From Pararhizobium qamdonense (lineage in GTDB: Bacteria; Pseudomonadota; Alphaproteobacteria; Rhizobiales; Rhizobiaceae): DNA of 64,000 nt. This document shows positions 8,670-17,195 of this stretch, in pieces (the stretch's first letter is position 1; the number at the start of each line of letters is the position of its first letter). Both the position numbers and the translations under genes were made by a program. The stretch is from positions 634,501 through 698,500 of the forward strand of contig NZ_CP119566.1 in NCBI RefSeq assembly GCF_029277445.1, in the 5' to 3' direction. A model generated the notes under the pieces. The model ran no database searches and was not told the DNA's origin. It saw only the letters and a list, made by a program, of their open reading frames with translations.

Positions 8670-9404
8670 TCAGAGCAGGGCGAGAAGGGCGTCTTCGGAG
8701 GGTTGCGAGGCGACGGCAACCGGGCCGAAACCGGGCGGTACAGCGTCTGCCACATGCTGACTGAGGCAGATCAGCCGCATGCTGGACAGCGTGGCTGCCG
8801 TTTGCGGAGACAGCAGCGCGAAAAAATGCCGCGCGGTTTCATGCGAATAGAGCAAAGCCAGATCCGGTACGGGCGGACGCAGCACCTTTCCGACCATTTC
8901 AGGCGGGTGGGCGATGGCTGACATGCGGTAGGTTTCGGCTGTGCGGCAGGTAATGCCTGCGGCCTCCAAGCCTTCTTCGAACGCTGGAGAGCGCGGCCAT
9001 CCGGCGAGATAGACCAGGCCGGCGGGAAGGCTTGCCGATGCACCGGCGGCGATGCCTGCCAGCGACACTCCGGTTCCATCGCCGGTGATCACCTGCCGGA
9101 AGCCCAGGCGCTGCGCCGCCAGCGCCGTCGCCTTGCCGACACAATAGACCGGTGTTTCACCATGCGGCGCGACACGGTCACGATAGGGTGCCAGTGCCCG
9201 GCAGGCTTCGGCGCTGGTGATCGCGATGGCGCTGTGGGGATGGCTGAGCGCCTCCAGCGCGGCCAGGGGCTGATGGGTGGCTTCCATGACCGGCAGGAGA
9301 ATGGCGGTGTGGCCCATTGCTTCCAGCCTTGCCGCCGTCACCGCTGCCGCCGGCTGCGGCCGGGTGACGAGAATGCGCAAGGGACCCGGTGCGGCGACAG
9401 GCAT
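8670..9404 (-). CDS. hemD: Uroporphyrinogen-III synthase
   Basis: Closes and isomerises the linear tetrapyrrole hydroxymethylbilane to uroporphyrinogen III. The protein has 244 residues from the ATG at 9404 (MPVAAPGPLRILVTRPQP), 4 bases after the hemC stop codon. Longer in-frame starts up to 9488 lie inside hemC and are unlikely. The two-domain HemD fold is indicated by LVTRPQPAAAVTAARLEAMGH, FTS-like IAITSAEACRAL, and a late LLYSHETARHF segment. The sequence is diverged, as is normal for HemD, so position in the operon supports the call strongly. Confidence 0.93.
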   Translation of the reverse strand: MPVAAPGPLRILVTRPQPAAAVTAARLEAMGHTAILLPVMEATHQPLAALEALSHPHSAIAITSAEACRALAPYRDRVAPHGETPVYCVGKATALAAQRLGFRQVITGDGTGVSLAGIAAGASASLPAGLVYLAGWPRSPAFEEGLEAAGITCRTAETYRMSAIAHPPEMVGKVLRPPVPDLALLYSHETARHFFALLSPQTAATLSSMRLICLSQHVADAVPPGFGPVAVASQPSEDALLALL

Positions 9405-9408
9405 GGGC

Positions 9409-10338
9409 TCAGGCCCAGCTCGAAAAGAAATCCGGTCCCGCATCGATGCGGATATCGTCCCCGGCCTTGGCGCCGAGCTGTTCGGCATCCGACGCCTTGC
9501 CTTCGGTGGACACGCGGAAATATTCGCGCCCGTCCGGGGTCAAGACCATGCCGGAAAAGCGGATGTATTCGCCGTCCGAGACCGCGTAACCGGCGATCGG
9601 CGTGCGGCAGGAGCCGTCAAGCGTCGCCAGAAATGCCCGTTCGCAAGTGACGGCTTCGTGGGTTCTCAGGTGGTTGACCGGTTCGAGCAGCGCATTGATG
9701 GCGGCGTCGCCGATGCGGCTCTCAATACAGATGGCGCCCTGCGCCGGGGCAGGCGGGAAGCTTTCGGGATCGAGCAGTTCGGTCGGCACGTCTTCCTTGC
9801 CAAGCCTTTTCAGCCCGGCAAACGCAAGCAGCGTCGCATCCACCTGGCCTTCTGCCAGTTTCCTTAGCCGGGTATCGACCAGGCCGCGATAGGTGATGAC
9901 GTTGATATCCGGGCGCAGGCGCTTGATCAAAGCCTGGCGGCGCAGCGACGAGGAACCGATGGTGGCGCCCTCAGGCAGGTCGAGCAGCTTAGCGGCGGTG
10001 CGGCCGACAAAGGCATCGCGGGCATCTTCGCGCGGCAGGTAGGCGGAGAGGAACAGGCCTGTTGGAAGTTTGGTCGGCATGTCCTTGGAGGAATGCACGG
10101 CAAAATCCAGCCCGCCGGAGATGAGCATATCCTCCAGTTCCTGGGTGAAAAGGCCCTTGCCACCGATTTCCGACAGCGAGCGGTCGGTGATCCGGTCGCC
10201 CATGGTCGAGAGCACGACGATCTCGAACATTAAAGCGGGAAGGCCATGCGCCGCCATCAGCCGGTCCCGTGTTTCATGGGCCTGCGCCAGCGCCAGCGGG
10301 CTGCCCCGCGTGCCGATCCGGAAAGGTTTTGTTTGCAT
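9409..10338 (-). CDS. hemC: Hydroxymethylbilane synthase (porphobilinogen deaminase)
   Basis: Polymerises four porphobilinogens to hydroxymethylbilane in heme synthesis. The protein has 309 residues from the ATG at 10338 ([20 protein letters not shown]). Family markers are seen: [21 protein letters not shown] [17 protein letters not shown], and [14 protein letters not shown] with the cysteine that carries the dipyrromethane cofactor (near residue 250). An upstream in-frame ATG at 10434 would overlap tsaD and is rejected. First gene of the leftward hem block, divergent from tsaD with 76 bases between starts. Confidence 0.97.
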   Translation of the reverse strand: MQTKPFRIGTRGSPLALAQAHETRDRLMAAHGLPALMFEIVVLSTMGDRITDRSLSEIGGKGLFTQELEDMLISGGLDFAVHSSKDMPTKLPTGLFLSAYLPREDARDAFVGRTAAKLLDLPEGATIGSSSLRRQALIKRLRPDINVITYRGLVDTRLRKLAEGQVDATLLAFAGLKRLGKEDVPTELLDPESFPPAPAQGAICIESRIGDAAINALLEPVNHLRTHEAVTCERAFLATLDGSCRTPIAGYAVSDGEYIRFSGMVLTPDGREYFRVSTEGKASDAEQLGAKAGDDIRIDAGPDFFSSWA

Positions 10339-10414
10339 CCACTGCGATCCGTTGTTACCGGAGTTCCGTGTAACCGCCTTTCCCCGTGACCGCAATATTC
10401 GAGTCCCATCGCCC

Positions 10415-11512
10415 ATGCCCGCCCCCTTGCGCATTCTCGGTATCGAAACAAGCTGCGACGAAACCGCCGCTTCCGTCGTATCGCGCGATGAAAACGGCCA
10501 TGGCGAAATCCTGGGTGACGTGGTTTTGAGCCAGCTGGAAGAGCATAGCGCCTATGGCGGCGTCGTGCCCGAGATCGCCGCGCGCGCCCATGTCGAGGCG
10601 CTGGATACGCTGATCGAGGAGGCGCTGTTGCGCGCCGGCGTCACGCTTTCGGATATCGATGCGATTGCCGCCACAAGCGGGCCCGGCCTGATCGGCGGGC
10701 TGCTGGTCGGCCTGATGACGGGCAAGGCGATGGCGCGCGCTTCGGGAAAGCCGCTCTATGCCGTCAACCATCTGGAGGGCCATGCGCTGACGGCGCGGCT
10801 GACCGACGGGTTGGCCTTTCCCTATCTGATGCTTCTGGTTTCCGGCGGCCATACGCAGCTGATCCTGGTGAAGGATGTCGGCTCCTACGAGCGCTGGGGC
10901 ACGACGATCGACGATGCGCTGGGCGAGGCCTTCGACAAGACGGCAAAGCTTCTCGGCTTGCCCTATCCGGGCGGACCGGCGGTCGAACGTGCGGCAAAAA
11001 GTGGCAATCCGGACCGGTTTTCCTTTCCGCGCCCGCTGGTCGGCGAGGCGCGGCTCGACTTTTCGTTTTCCGGCCTGAAGACCGCCGTTCGCCAGGCCGC
11101 GCAGTCGATCGCGCCGGTGAGCGAGCAGGACATCGCCGATATCTGCGCCTCTTTCCAGAAGGCGATTTCGCGCACGCTGAAGGACCGGATCGGCCGGGGG
11201 CTTGCGCGCTTCAAGGAGCAGTTTTCCGGGACTGTGGCGCATCCCGCACTTGTGGTCGCAGGCGGGGTCGCCGCCAACCAGGCGCTGCGATCCACGCTGC
11301 AGGAACTCTGCGACACGAACGGCTTCCGCTTCATCGCGCCGCCCTTGCAGCTGTGCACCGACAATGCGGCGATGATCGCCTGGGCGGGCGCCGAGCGCAT
11401 GGCGGCGGGATTGCCGGCCGATGATCTCGATGTGGCGCCGCGCTCGCGCTGGCCGCTGGATGCGGATGCAAAGGCCCTGATCGGTTTCGGCAAGCGGGGA
11501 GCAAAGGCTTAG
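10415..11512 (+). CDS. tsaD: tRNA N6-adenosine threonylcarbamoyltransferase
   Basis: Transfers threonylcarbamoyl from its adenylate to A37 of tRNAs that read ANN codons (t6A), with TsaB and TsaE. At 365 residues it has the usual length. It begins [18 protein letters not shown] and has the metal-binding histidines in [12 protein letters not shown] (near 116-120), the SGGHTQLI loop, and the ASKHR-type ATPase fold ending in [12 protein letters not shown]. The start at 10415 gives the family N-terminus. The stop codon TAG touches the gpsA start directly, so the two are translationally linked. Confidence 0.97.
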   Translation: MPAPLRILGIETSCDETAASVVSRDENGHGEILGDVVLSQLEEHSAYGGVVPEIAARAHVEALDTLIEEALLRAGVTLSDIDAIAATSGPGLIGGLLVGLMTGKAMARASGKPLYAVNHLEGHALTARLTDGLAFPYLMLLVSGGHTQLILVKDVGSYERWGTTIDDALGEAFDKTAKLLGLPYPGGPAVERAAKSGNPDRFSFPRPLVGEARLDFSFSGLKTAVRQAAQSIAPVSEQDIADICASFQKAISRTLKDRIGRGLARFKEQFSGTVAHPALVVAGGVAANQALRSTLQELCDTNGFRFIAPPLQLCTDNAAMIAWAGAERMAAGLPADDLDVAPRSRWPLDADAKALIGFGKRGAKA

Positions 11513-12511
11513 ATGGCGGACCTTGCGCGGACAGATCGTATCGTCGTCGTCGGTTCCGGCGCGTTCGGAACTGCGCTGGCGGCGGTTGCTGCCGCATCCG
11601 GCAAGGTGCCTGTGACGCTGCTGACCCGCCGCGAAAGCATTGTCGAGGATTTCAGGCAAACCGGCCGCAACGACAGCGCCCTGCCGGGCATCGACCTGCC
11701 GGGCACGCTCGATGTTTCCGACGATCCGGTGGTGCTGGAGGGTGCCGGTATCGTGCTCTTCGCTATGCCATCGCAGGCGCAGCGTGAGGCCGGGCGTTCG
11801 CTGCATGGTTTCATCGGCAAGGGTGCCGATGTGGTGATCTGCGCCAAGGGCATGGAGCGTGCCAGCGGCCGGTTGCTCACCGATGTCGTCGAGGAAGAAT
11901 TGCATCTGCAGAATGTCGCCGTGCTGTCCGGGCCGGGTTTTGCCGCCGATATCGCCAAGGGTCTGCCCACCGCGATGGTGATTGCGGCCGGCACGATCGA
12001 GCGGGCCGCAGTTCTGGCCGAAGCGCTGTCGGGCGCGACATTCCGGCTTTATCCGTCCGCTGACCGCATCGGCGTGCAGCTTGGCGGCGCGTTGAAGAAC
12101 GTGCTGGCAATCGCCTGCGGCATTGTGGAAGGCGCAGGCCTTGGGGATTCGGCCCGGGCGGCGCTGATTGCGCGAGGGCTCGCTGAAATGTCGCGCTTCG
12201 TGGCGGCGCGTGGCGGCGAGGCCGGTACGGTGCGAGGTCTTTCCGGGCTCGGCGATCTCGTGCTGACGGCCACCAGCCATCAGTCGCGCAATCTGCGCTA
12301 CGGCATCGCGCTCGGGCAAAGCGGCAGCGCCAAAGGGCATTCGGGAGAGCTGGTCGAGGGCGCGTTTGCCGCCTCGGTCGCCGCCGATGTCGCCCGCAGT
12401 CTCGGCGTCGATATGCCGGTGACCGGGGCGGTTGCCGATATCATCGATGGAAAGATGGATGTGAGGACGGCGCTGGAACAGCTGATGTCGCGGCCAATCA
12501 CCCAGGAATAA
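11513..12511 (+). CDS. gpsA: Glycerol-3-phosphate dehydrogenase [NAD(P)+]
   Basis: Reduces dihydroxyacetone phosphate to sn-glycerol-3-phosphate for phospholipid synthesis. The protein has 332 residues. The N-terminal Rossmann motif is [30 protein letters not shown] and the catalytic-lysine segment [18 protein letters not shown] (near residue 190-205) follow, with [14 protein letters not shown] in the C-terminal domain. It starts on the base after the tsaD stop. The tsaD-gpsA-yciI-EVE order recurs in Rhizobiales. Confidence 0.97.
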   Translation: MADLARTDRIVVVGSGAFGTALAAVAAASGKVPVTLLTRRESIVEDFRQTGRNDSALPGIDLPGTLDVSDDPVVLEGAGIVLFAMPSQAQREAGRSLHGFIGKGADVVICAKGMERASGRLLTDVVEEELHLQNVAVLSGPGFAADIAKGLPTAMVIAAGTIERAAVLAEALSGATFRLYPSADRIGVQLGGALKNVLAIACGIVEGAGLGDSARAALIARGLAEMSRFVAARGGEAGTVRGLSGLGDLVLTATSHQSRNLRYGIALGQSGSAKGHSGELVEGAFAASVAADVARSLGVDMPVTGAVADIIDGKMDVRTALEQLMSRPITQE

Positions 12512-12546
12512 TCACCTCTCAAAAACGGACAACCAAGGAGAAGACC

Positions 12547-12840
12547 ATGCTGTTTGCGGTTCTGTGCACGGACAAGCCGAATGCCCTGCAGGTGCGGATG
12601 GACGCCCGTCCCGAGCACGTCGCGTTTCTGAACGATCTCAACGCCAGGGGCGAACTCGCCTTTGCCGGACCATTCCTCGACGATGCCGGCAAGCCGAACG
12701 GCAGCCTGGTGGTTATCCAGGCCGAGACGATCGACGATGCGCGGGCAATCGCGGACGCCGACCCCTATGCCAAGGCCGGCCTGTTTGCCAATGTCGATAT
12801 CAAGCCCTGGAACTGGGTCTTCAACAAGCCGGAGGCTTGA
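12547..12840 (+). CDS. YciI-family protein
   Basis: Small dimeric alpha-beta barrel-like protein of 97 residues. The YciI pattern is visible: a beta strand MLFAVLCTDKP, RPEHVAFLNDLNARGELAFAGPF with the conserved His, and ADADPYAKAGLFANVDIKPWNWVF. YciI proteins have a putative acid-base His/Asp pair but mostly no proven reaction. It lies 35 bases after gpsA behind a good ribosome site (AAGGAG, 12537) and 2 bases before the EVE gene. Confidence 0.9.
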   Translation: MLFAVLCTDKPNALQVRMDARPEHVAFLNDLNARGELAFAGPFLDDAGKPNGSLVVIQAETIDDARAIADADPYAKAGLFANVDIKPWNWVFNKPEA

Positions 12841-12842
12841 GC

Positions 12843-13274
12843 GTGGGTTACTGGCTCTACAAGTCCGAACCGTTCAAATGGTCCTGGGCGATGCAGAAGG
12901 ACGCGGGCGCCAAGGGGACCGAATGGACCGGCGTGCGCAACTATCTCGCACGCAACAACATGCGGGCGATGCAGATCGGCGACAAGGGCTTCTTCTACCA
13001 CTCCAACGAGGGGCTGGAGATCGTCGGGATCACCGAAGTCTGCGCGCTGTCGCATCCCGATTCGACCGCCGAGGGCGATCCGAAATGGGACTGCGTCGAT
13101 ATCCGCGCCGTCTGCGACCTGCCGACCCCGATTTCGCTCAAGGACATCAAGGCCAATCCGAAATTCGAAAAGATGGCTCTGGTGACGTCGATGCGGCTGT
13201 CGGTCCAGCCGGTCACCGAGGAGGAATATCTGGAGATCTGCCGGCTGGGCGGGCTGGATAATCCGCCGCGGTGA
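12843..13274 (+). CDS. EVE domain protein
   Basis: Protein of 143 residues consisting of one EVE domain, a PUA-like fold thought to bind modified bases in nucleic acids. It begins with GTG at 12843 (MGYWLYKSEPFKWSW), 2 bases after the yciI stop. Typical blocks are WTGVRNYLARNNMRAM, GDKGFFYHSNEGLEIVGITEV and the C-terminal VQPVTEEEYLEICRLG. The association with tsaD suggests, but does not prove, a link to tRNA or modified-base metabolism. Confidence 0.93.
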   Translation: MGYWLYKSEPFKWSWAMQKDAGAKGTEWTGVRNYLARNNMRAMQIGDKGFFYHSNEGLEIVGITEVCALSHPDSTAEGDPKWDCVDIRAVCDLPTPISLKDIKANPKFEKMALVTSMRLSVQPVTEEEYLEICRLGGLDNPPR

Positions 13275-13339
13275 CTTTTTGCGATCGGCTATGATGGCTG
13301 GGACAGGATTCCCTATGGACGGGGAAAGCCGGCGATTTC

Positions 13340-13391
13340 CTCTTCTCCCCAGCGGGGAGAAGTGCCGAGCGTAGCGAGGCGATGAGGGGGC
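13340..13391. repeat. RIME-like repeat, family A
   Basis: TCTTCTCCCC-AGC-GGGGAGAAG hairpin followed by TGCCGAGCGTAGCGAGGCGA and GAGGGGG, one half of a two-part mosaic whose other half starts at 13429. Confidence 0.85.
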
Positions 13392-13428
13392 GTTTCGGCA
13401 AACTCAGAAGCCTATGGAGGTGGCCTTC

Positions 13429-13473
13429 GGCCCCCCTCATCCGGCCCGTTGGGCCACCTTCTCCCCGCTGGGG
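13429..13473. repeat. RIME-like repeat, family A, left part of an interrupted copy
   Basis: CCCCCCTCATCCGGCCCGTT...CCTTCTCCCCGCTGGGG is broken at its central hairpin by the IS element. The missing right arm (GGGGAGAAGAGGG) is found after the element at 14701-14713. Confidence 0.88.
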
Positions 13474-14693
13474 ACCGTTGCATAATCGTCGAATTGACTG
13501 ATGTGGCCGCAGGATAAGCGAGTTCTTTTGCCCTGGCTCGGTCGCCTGAGCAGGTTCTGGGCCGGTTAGGGGTGGTTTTTTCAGTTTCTGGGCGCGGTGC
13601 GGCCTTGGTCAGGTGGCCATTGTCACCCAGCGGCGCATGTTGAAGGCGATGGCGGCCATCAGCACCTGCGCTTCCGCCTTGGCAAGGCCACGATAGCGGA
13701 TCAGGCCAAGACCCATGCGATGCTTGAGCGTGGCGAACGTCGTCTCGACGGCCGCCCGCCGCCGCGATATCAGCCGGTTGAACTGTTCAAGCCGCGGCGG
13801 CAGAGCGCGATGGTGACGGTTGGGCCGGCGCATCAGCCGTGGCTTGATGCCCTTGTCCTTCAAGGTCTGTTCGCGGGTATGGGTATGATAGGCGCTGTCG
13901 GCCATCACGCAGGCCTCGTCGCCGATGATCAGGCGGTCAGCGACGATGGTGTCGTTGACATTGGCCGGCGTGGTGACAATCCTGCGGATCAGGCCGGAAC
14001 CTTCATCGACGCCGACATGGGCCTTGTAGCCATAGGCCGAACCGGCCTTGCCCTTGCGCAGGGTGAAGCGGGCATCCGGATCGCTCGGCGCCGCACGCTT
14101 CAACCGGCCGGTAGGATCGTCGCGGTCCATGCCGGAGATCGCGGCATCGAAGTCGCGATTGCGGCCTTCGGGCGGCCTTGCCGCCGTCGTTTCGATAACG
14201 GTCGCATCCAGCATCGTGCCGCGCCGCAGGATCAGGCCGGCGGCATCCAGTTGCCGGTCGAGTTCGGCAAACAGCGTGTCGAGCAGCGCTTGGCTGACCA
14301 AAAGGTTGCGGAAGCGGCAAAGCGTCGAATGATCGGGAACCGTCTCATCCAGCGCAAGGCCGACGAAACGCTTGAACGACAGCCGGTCGCACAGCGCTTC
14401 CTCAAGTTCCATGTCGGACAATCCGTAAAGCGACTGCAGCAAAAGCGCCTTGAACATCACAATCGGCTTGTAGGCCGGACGGCCGGCGCTCTTGTCGTCA
14501 CGCAGACGGTTGAGATGCTTCTCGAAACGATACCACTTCACCAGCGACGACAGCCGCTCCAGACGACCGGCACCCTTGCCTTGCGGCATCAGCGCATCCA
14601 CAAAACTGAACTGGCCACCATTCCGAACCGACATCGCACCATCTCCGCTGCTCGTAACAACAGAGAATCACAACCACAGAATTTTGCAACGGT
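13474..14693. mobile_element. IS5-family insertion sequence, about 1.22 kb
   Basis: The ends are imperfect inverted repeats: left ACCGTTGCATAATCGTC, right (reverse complement) ACCGTTGCAAAATTCTG. One leftward transposase gene fills most of it. CCCGCTGGGG occurs on both flanks (13464-13473 and 14695-14704), a 9-10 base target duplication; the exact end is ambiguous by one base each side. The element splits a RIME repeat at the tip of its hairpin. Confidence 0.9.
13609..14634 (-). CDS. IS5-family DDE transposase
   Basis: Transposase of 341 residues, apparently full length with no frameshift. The N-terminal DUF772-like domain reads RPAYKPIVMFKALLLQSLYG with LSDMELEEALCDRLSFKRFV. The catalytic triad is visible as D in TMLDATVIETTAARP (near 142), D in VMADSAYHTHTREQ (near 241) and E in VETTFATLKHRMGLGLIRYRG (near 298). 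Intact motifs and intact ends suggest a recent, possibly active copy. The sequence is close to the IS5/IS903 side of the family judging by the 9-10 bp duplication, but the subgroup is not certain. Confidence 0.93.
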   Translation of the reverse strand: MSVRNGGQFSFVDALMPQGKGAGRLERLSSLVKWYRFEKHLNRLRDDKSAGRPAYKPIVMFKALLLQSLYGLSDMELEEALCDRLSFKRFVGLALDETVPDHSTLCRFRNLLVSQALLDTLFAELDRQLDAAGLILRRGTMLDATVIETTAARPPEGRNRDFDAAISGMDRDDPTGRLKRAAPSDPDARFTLRKGKAGSAYGYKAHVGVDEGSGLIRRIVTTPANVNDTIVADRLIIGDEACVMADSAYHTHTREQTLKDKGIKPRLMRRPNRHHRALPPRLEQFNRLISRRRAAVETTFATLKHRMGLGLIRYRGLAKAEAQVLMAAIAFNMRRWVTMAT

Positions 14694-14800
14694 TCCCGCT
14701 GGGGAGAAGAGGGACCGTCACCCCATCGGCCAATCAACCGGAAGACTGATCACGCGCGAAAACCGATCCCGAAACCTTCATCCGTGACAATACGGACATC

Positions 14801-15400
14801 ATGGCGCCGCCGCATGTGCCGGAAATCCGGTTGCATCTGGCGAGCGAAGCCCATGATCTGTGGCTGAAGACGGAGGAGGAGCTGGAGGAGATCGGTTTGC
14901 CGCCGCCGTTCTGGGCGTTTGCCTGGGCGGGCGGGCAGGGGCTGGCGCGGCATGTTCTCGATCATCCGGACCTGGTTGCGGATAAGCATGTGATCGACTT
15001 TGCCTCCGGCTCGGGTCTCGTGGCAATCGCGGCGATGAAGGCGGGGGCGGCGTCCGTGCTGGCCGTCGATATCGATCCGTGGACCGAAACGGCGATCCGG
15101 CTCAATGCCGGACTGAACGGCGTTGATGTTTCCTCGGCGGGACTGGACATGATCGGCACCGGGCGCGATGCGGATGTCTATCTGGCGGGCGATGTCTTCT
15201 ACGACAAGGCTTTTGCTGACCGGATCGTGCCCTGGCTGAGCGCGCTGGCAAAAAGCGGTGCCGATGTTCTCGTCGGCGATCCCGGCCGCGCCTATTGCCC
15301 GCGCGACCAGATGCAGATGCTGGCGACCTACCAGGTGCCGGTGACCCGGGCGCTGGAGGACAGCGAAGTCAAGAAGACCACGGTCTGGCGGTTTCTATAG
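14801..15400 (+). CDS. Class I SAM-dependent methyltransferase (Nnt1/PrmA-like)
   Basis: Predicted methyltransferase of 199 residues. After PPFWAFAWAGGQGLARHVLDHP comes the SAM motif I (VIDFASGSGLVAIAAMKAGA, near 64-83), the acidic end of strand 2 (VLAVDIDPWTETA) and DVYLAGDVFYDKAFADRIVPWL. This is the small lysine/protein methyltransferase-like group often called PrmA-like or Nnt1-like; the substrate is unknown. The only usable start is the ATG at 14801. Codons upstream (14750-14800) encode DPETFIRDNTDI, which looks like a family N-terminus, but an in-frame TGA at 14747 and the lack of ATG/GTG/TTG prevent its use. Confidence 0.82.
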   Translation: MAPPHVPEIRLHLASEAHDLWLKTEEELEEIGLPPPFWAFAWAGGQGLARHVLDHPDLVADKHVIDFASGSGLVAIAAMKAGAASVLAVDIDPWTETAIRLNAGLNGVDVSSAGLDMIGTGRDADVYLAGDVFYDKAFADRIVPWLSALAKSGADVLVGDPGRAYCPRDQMQMLATYQVPVTRALEDSEVKKTTVWRFL

Positions 15401-15441
15401 GGGTGCCGGAGACTGCGGCACCGGCTGATCCTGACCGTCCG

Positions 15442-16098
15442 TCACCTGCGGATGACGCAGACGCCGGATTCCCAGGAGCAGGCGCGGCCGGCGGTCGAGG
15501 GGGTGACGCGGATGATTTTTGGGCGTGCGGCAGGATAGGTCATGCCGGTATCATCGGAATAATAGCCGTAACCGTTGCGCTCCGAGCGGAAATAGGTGCC
15601 GTTGCCGGGATCGGTCCAGGCGGAAAGGCCGCCGAAATAGGTGCCGCCATTGGCATGCGACGGGAAACCGTCCTCGCCATAGGAATGGTCCCAACCGTTC
15701 CGGCGCTGGCTGCGATCGTTGCGCACGCGATCGTTTCGCACTCTGTAGTCGCGCACGGGAATGGTGGGGTCGTAGCGGTCGCGTCCATAGCGTGGTGCAA
15801 AATGACCGCGATTGGAGTGGCGCCGGTCGAACCGGAACCGGTCATGGCGGCGATCGGAGCGATCCCAGCGCGCTCTGCGGTCGCGGCGGTCGAAATGATG
15901 ATCGGCAGTCACGCCGGAAATGGCTTCGTGGCGGCTGCGGTTGGGGCGATGGTCATGCGATCGTTCGACATGCGGCCGGCGGACATGGTGTCTCTCGCCG
16001 TTGCGATCACGCGCTTCGGTAAAATTGGCGAACGAGAGGATCACGGCGAGCGCCGCAATCACGACTTTTGTCGCATTCTGCATGATGATTGCACGCAT
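15442..16098 (-). CDS. Secreted Arg/Asp/His-rich hypothetical protein
   Basis: Protein of 218 residues from the ATG at 16098, which has GGAGGG 9-14 bases upstream; an ATG at 16083 is the alternative. The first residues (MRAIIMQNATKVVIAALAVILSFANFTEA) are a signal peptide. The mature part to about residue 140 is very rich in Arg, Asp, His and Asn (for example DRRDRRARWDRSDRRHDRF), then a less biased tail with two cysteines (RACSWESGVCVIRR). I do not recognise a named family. Its charge pattern suggests binding to a polyanion or metal in the periplasm. A TTAA palindrome sits 19-43 bases before the start. Confidence 0.75.
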   Translation of the reverse strand: MRAIIMQNATKVVIAALAVILSFANFTEARDRNGERHHVRRPHVERSHDHRPNRSRHEAISGVTADHHFDRRDRRARWDRSDRRHDRFRFDRRHSNRGHFAPRYGRDRYDPTIPVRDYRVRNDRVRNDRSQRRNGWDHSYGEDGFPSHANGGTYFGGLSAWTDPGNGTYFRSERNGYGYYSDDTGMTYPAARPKIIRVTPSTAGRACSWESGVCVIRR

Positions 16099-16116
16099 TC
16101 CTGCAGCCCTCCGGAT

Positions 16117-16141
16117 GGTTCTTAACAAATCCTTAAGAACC
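16117..16141. promoter_or_regulatory. TTAA-N7-TTAA palindrome in the promoter of the Arg/Asp-rich protein
   Basis: GGTTCTTAA and TTAAGAACC are perfect 9-base inverted arms around CAAATCC. The core fits the CtrA spacing TTAA-N7-TTAA. It lies between about -19 and -43 relative to the start codon of the leftward gene. Confidence 0.5.
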
Positions 16142-16262
16142 AATGTGGGGCAGGTGCCGGAGAAAGTCACGGATTGCCTTGAATTTTCACGGCTTATCGT
16201 TAACGCGGCGGCCAGAGGCACCCGCCAGGCCGTCCTGTTTTCGCCTAATCGATTAAATTGAT

Positions 16263-16275
16263 TTTGCAGTGCAAA
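16263..16275. promoter_or_regulatory. TTTGCA-G-TGCAAA palindrome upstream of sdhC
   Basis: A perfect 13-base palindrome about 125 bases before the sdhC start. It is a plausible operator; the regulator is not identified. Confidence 0.4.
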
Positions 16276-16400
16276 CACACTTGTCGTTCATCAATATGGT
16301 GATTAAACGTCGGCTGACTGAATTGCGCACAATCAGGTGCAATACCGGATGAAAATAGTCCAGTTTTTGGGCATCTTTCCGGGTCTTCCGTGAGGTTCAG

Positions 16401-16793
16401 ATGACGAATGTCACCAAAAGCCGGCCGCTTTCGCCGCATTTACAAATCTATAAGCCCATTCCGACCATGGTCATGTCCATTGTGCACCGCATCACCGGTT
16501 GTGCCCTGTACTTCGGCACGGTGCTTGTCGCCTGGTGGCTGATCGCCGCTGCCAGCGGGCCGGAATATTATGACTGGGCCATGTGGGCCTTCGGTACGAT
16601 CATCGGCCAGCTCATTCTGTTTGGTTATACCTGGGCGCTGGTGCATCATCTGTTCGGGGGTCTGCGGCACTTCGTCTGGGATCTCGGTTACGGGTACGAA
16701 AAGCATTTTGCGACCAAGCTTGCCATTGCCAATCTGATCGGCTCGGTCGCGGTGACCGCGCTGATCTGGATCGTCGGCTACGTGGTTCGCTGA
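16401..16793 (+). CDS. sdhC: Succinate dehydrogenase cytochrome b556 subunit
   Basis: Membrane anchor of complex II, which passes electrons from succinate to ubiquinone. The protein has 130 residues with three hydrophobic helices (about 28-52, 63-84, 107-129). The family signature RPLSPHLQIYKPIPTMVMSIVHRITG is at residues 8-33, and the heme-ligand region is VHHLFGGLRHFVWD (near 83-96). First gene of sdhCDA-vapBC-sdhB; 15 bases before sdhD. Confidence 0.97.
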   Translation: MTNVTKSRPLSPHLQIYKPIPTMVMSIVHRITGCALYFGTVLVAWWLIAAASGPEYYDWAMWAFGTIIGQLILFGYTWALVHHLFGGLRHFVWDLGYGYEKHFATKLAIANLIGSVAVTALIWIVGYVVR

Positions 16794-16808
16794 GAGGACA
16801 AGAATTCC

Positions 16809-17189
16809 ATGGATATGCGTACTCCCCTCGGCAAGGTTCGCGGCCTCGGTTCGGCCAAGGAAGGCACCGATCATTTCTGGCGCCAGCGGCTGACCGCCGT
16901 TGCCAACGTGCCGCTGATCATCTTCTTCGTGCTCTTCCTGATCAAATATGCAGGCGCGCCCTATGCCGAGGTTGTCGTTGCCTTGTCGAATCCCTTCGTG
17001 GCGGTGGTCATGGGTCTGGTCGTCCTCTCCGGCCTGATCCATATGAAGCTCGGCATGCAGGTCGTCATCGAGGACTATGTCCACGGCGAAGGCGCCAAGG
17101 TCGTCCTCGTCATGCTCAATACATTTTTTGCGATCGCAGTTGGCGGGCTCTGTCTTTTCGCCATCCTGAAGATCGCGTTTGCAGGGTAA
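16809..17189 (+). CDS. sdhD: Succinate dehydrogenase membrane anchor subunit
   Basis: Second membrane anchor of complex II, 126 residues, with three hydrophobic segments (about 32-50, 58-78, 95-118). [21 protein letters not shown] and [19 protein letters not shown] carry the conserved Arg and His/Tyr positions of the quinone and heme site. It lies between sdhC and sdhA, with 6 bases to the sdhA start. Confidence 0.96.
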   Translation: MDMRTPLGKVRGLGSAKEGTDHFWRQRLTAVANVPLIIFFVLFLIKYAGAPYAEVVVALSNPFVAVVMGLVVLSGLIHMKLGMQVVIEDYVHGEGAKVVLVMLNTFFAIAVGGLCLFAILKIAFAG

Positions 17190-17195
17190 TTCAAA

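Noticed and set aside
10355..12340. Open frame of about 661 codons antisense to tsaD and gpsA
   Set aside because: Both sense genes are certain; the antisense product has no domain.
13340..13473. CRISPR-like repeats
   Set aside because: Units are few, mosaic and inverted, without regular spacers; they match RIME-type elements.
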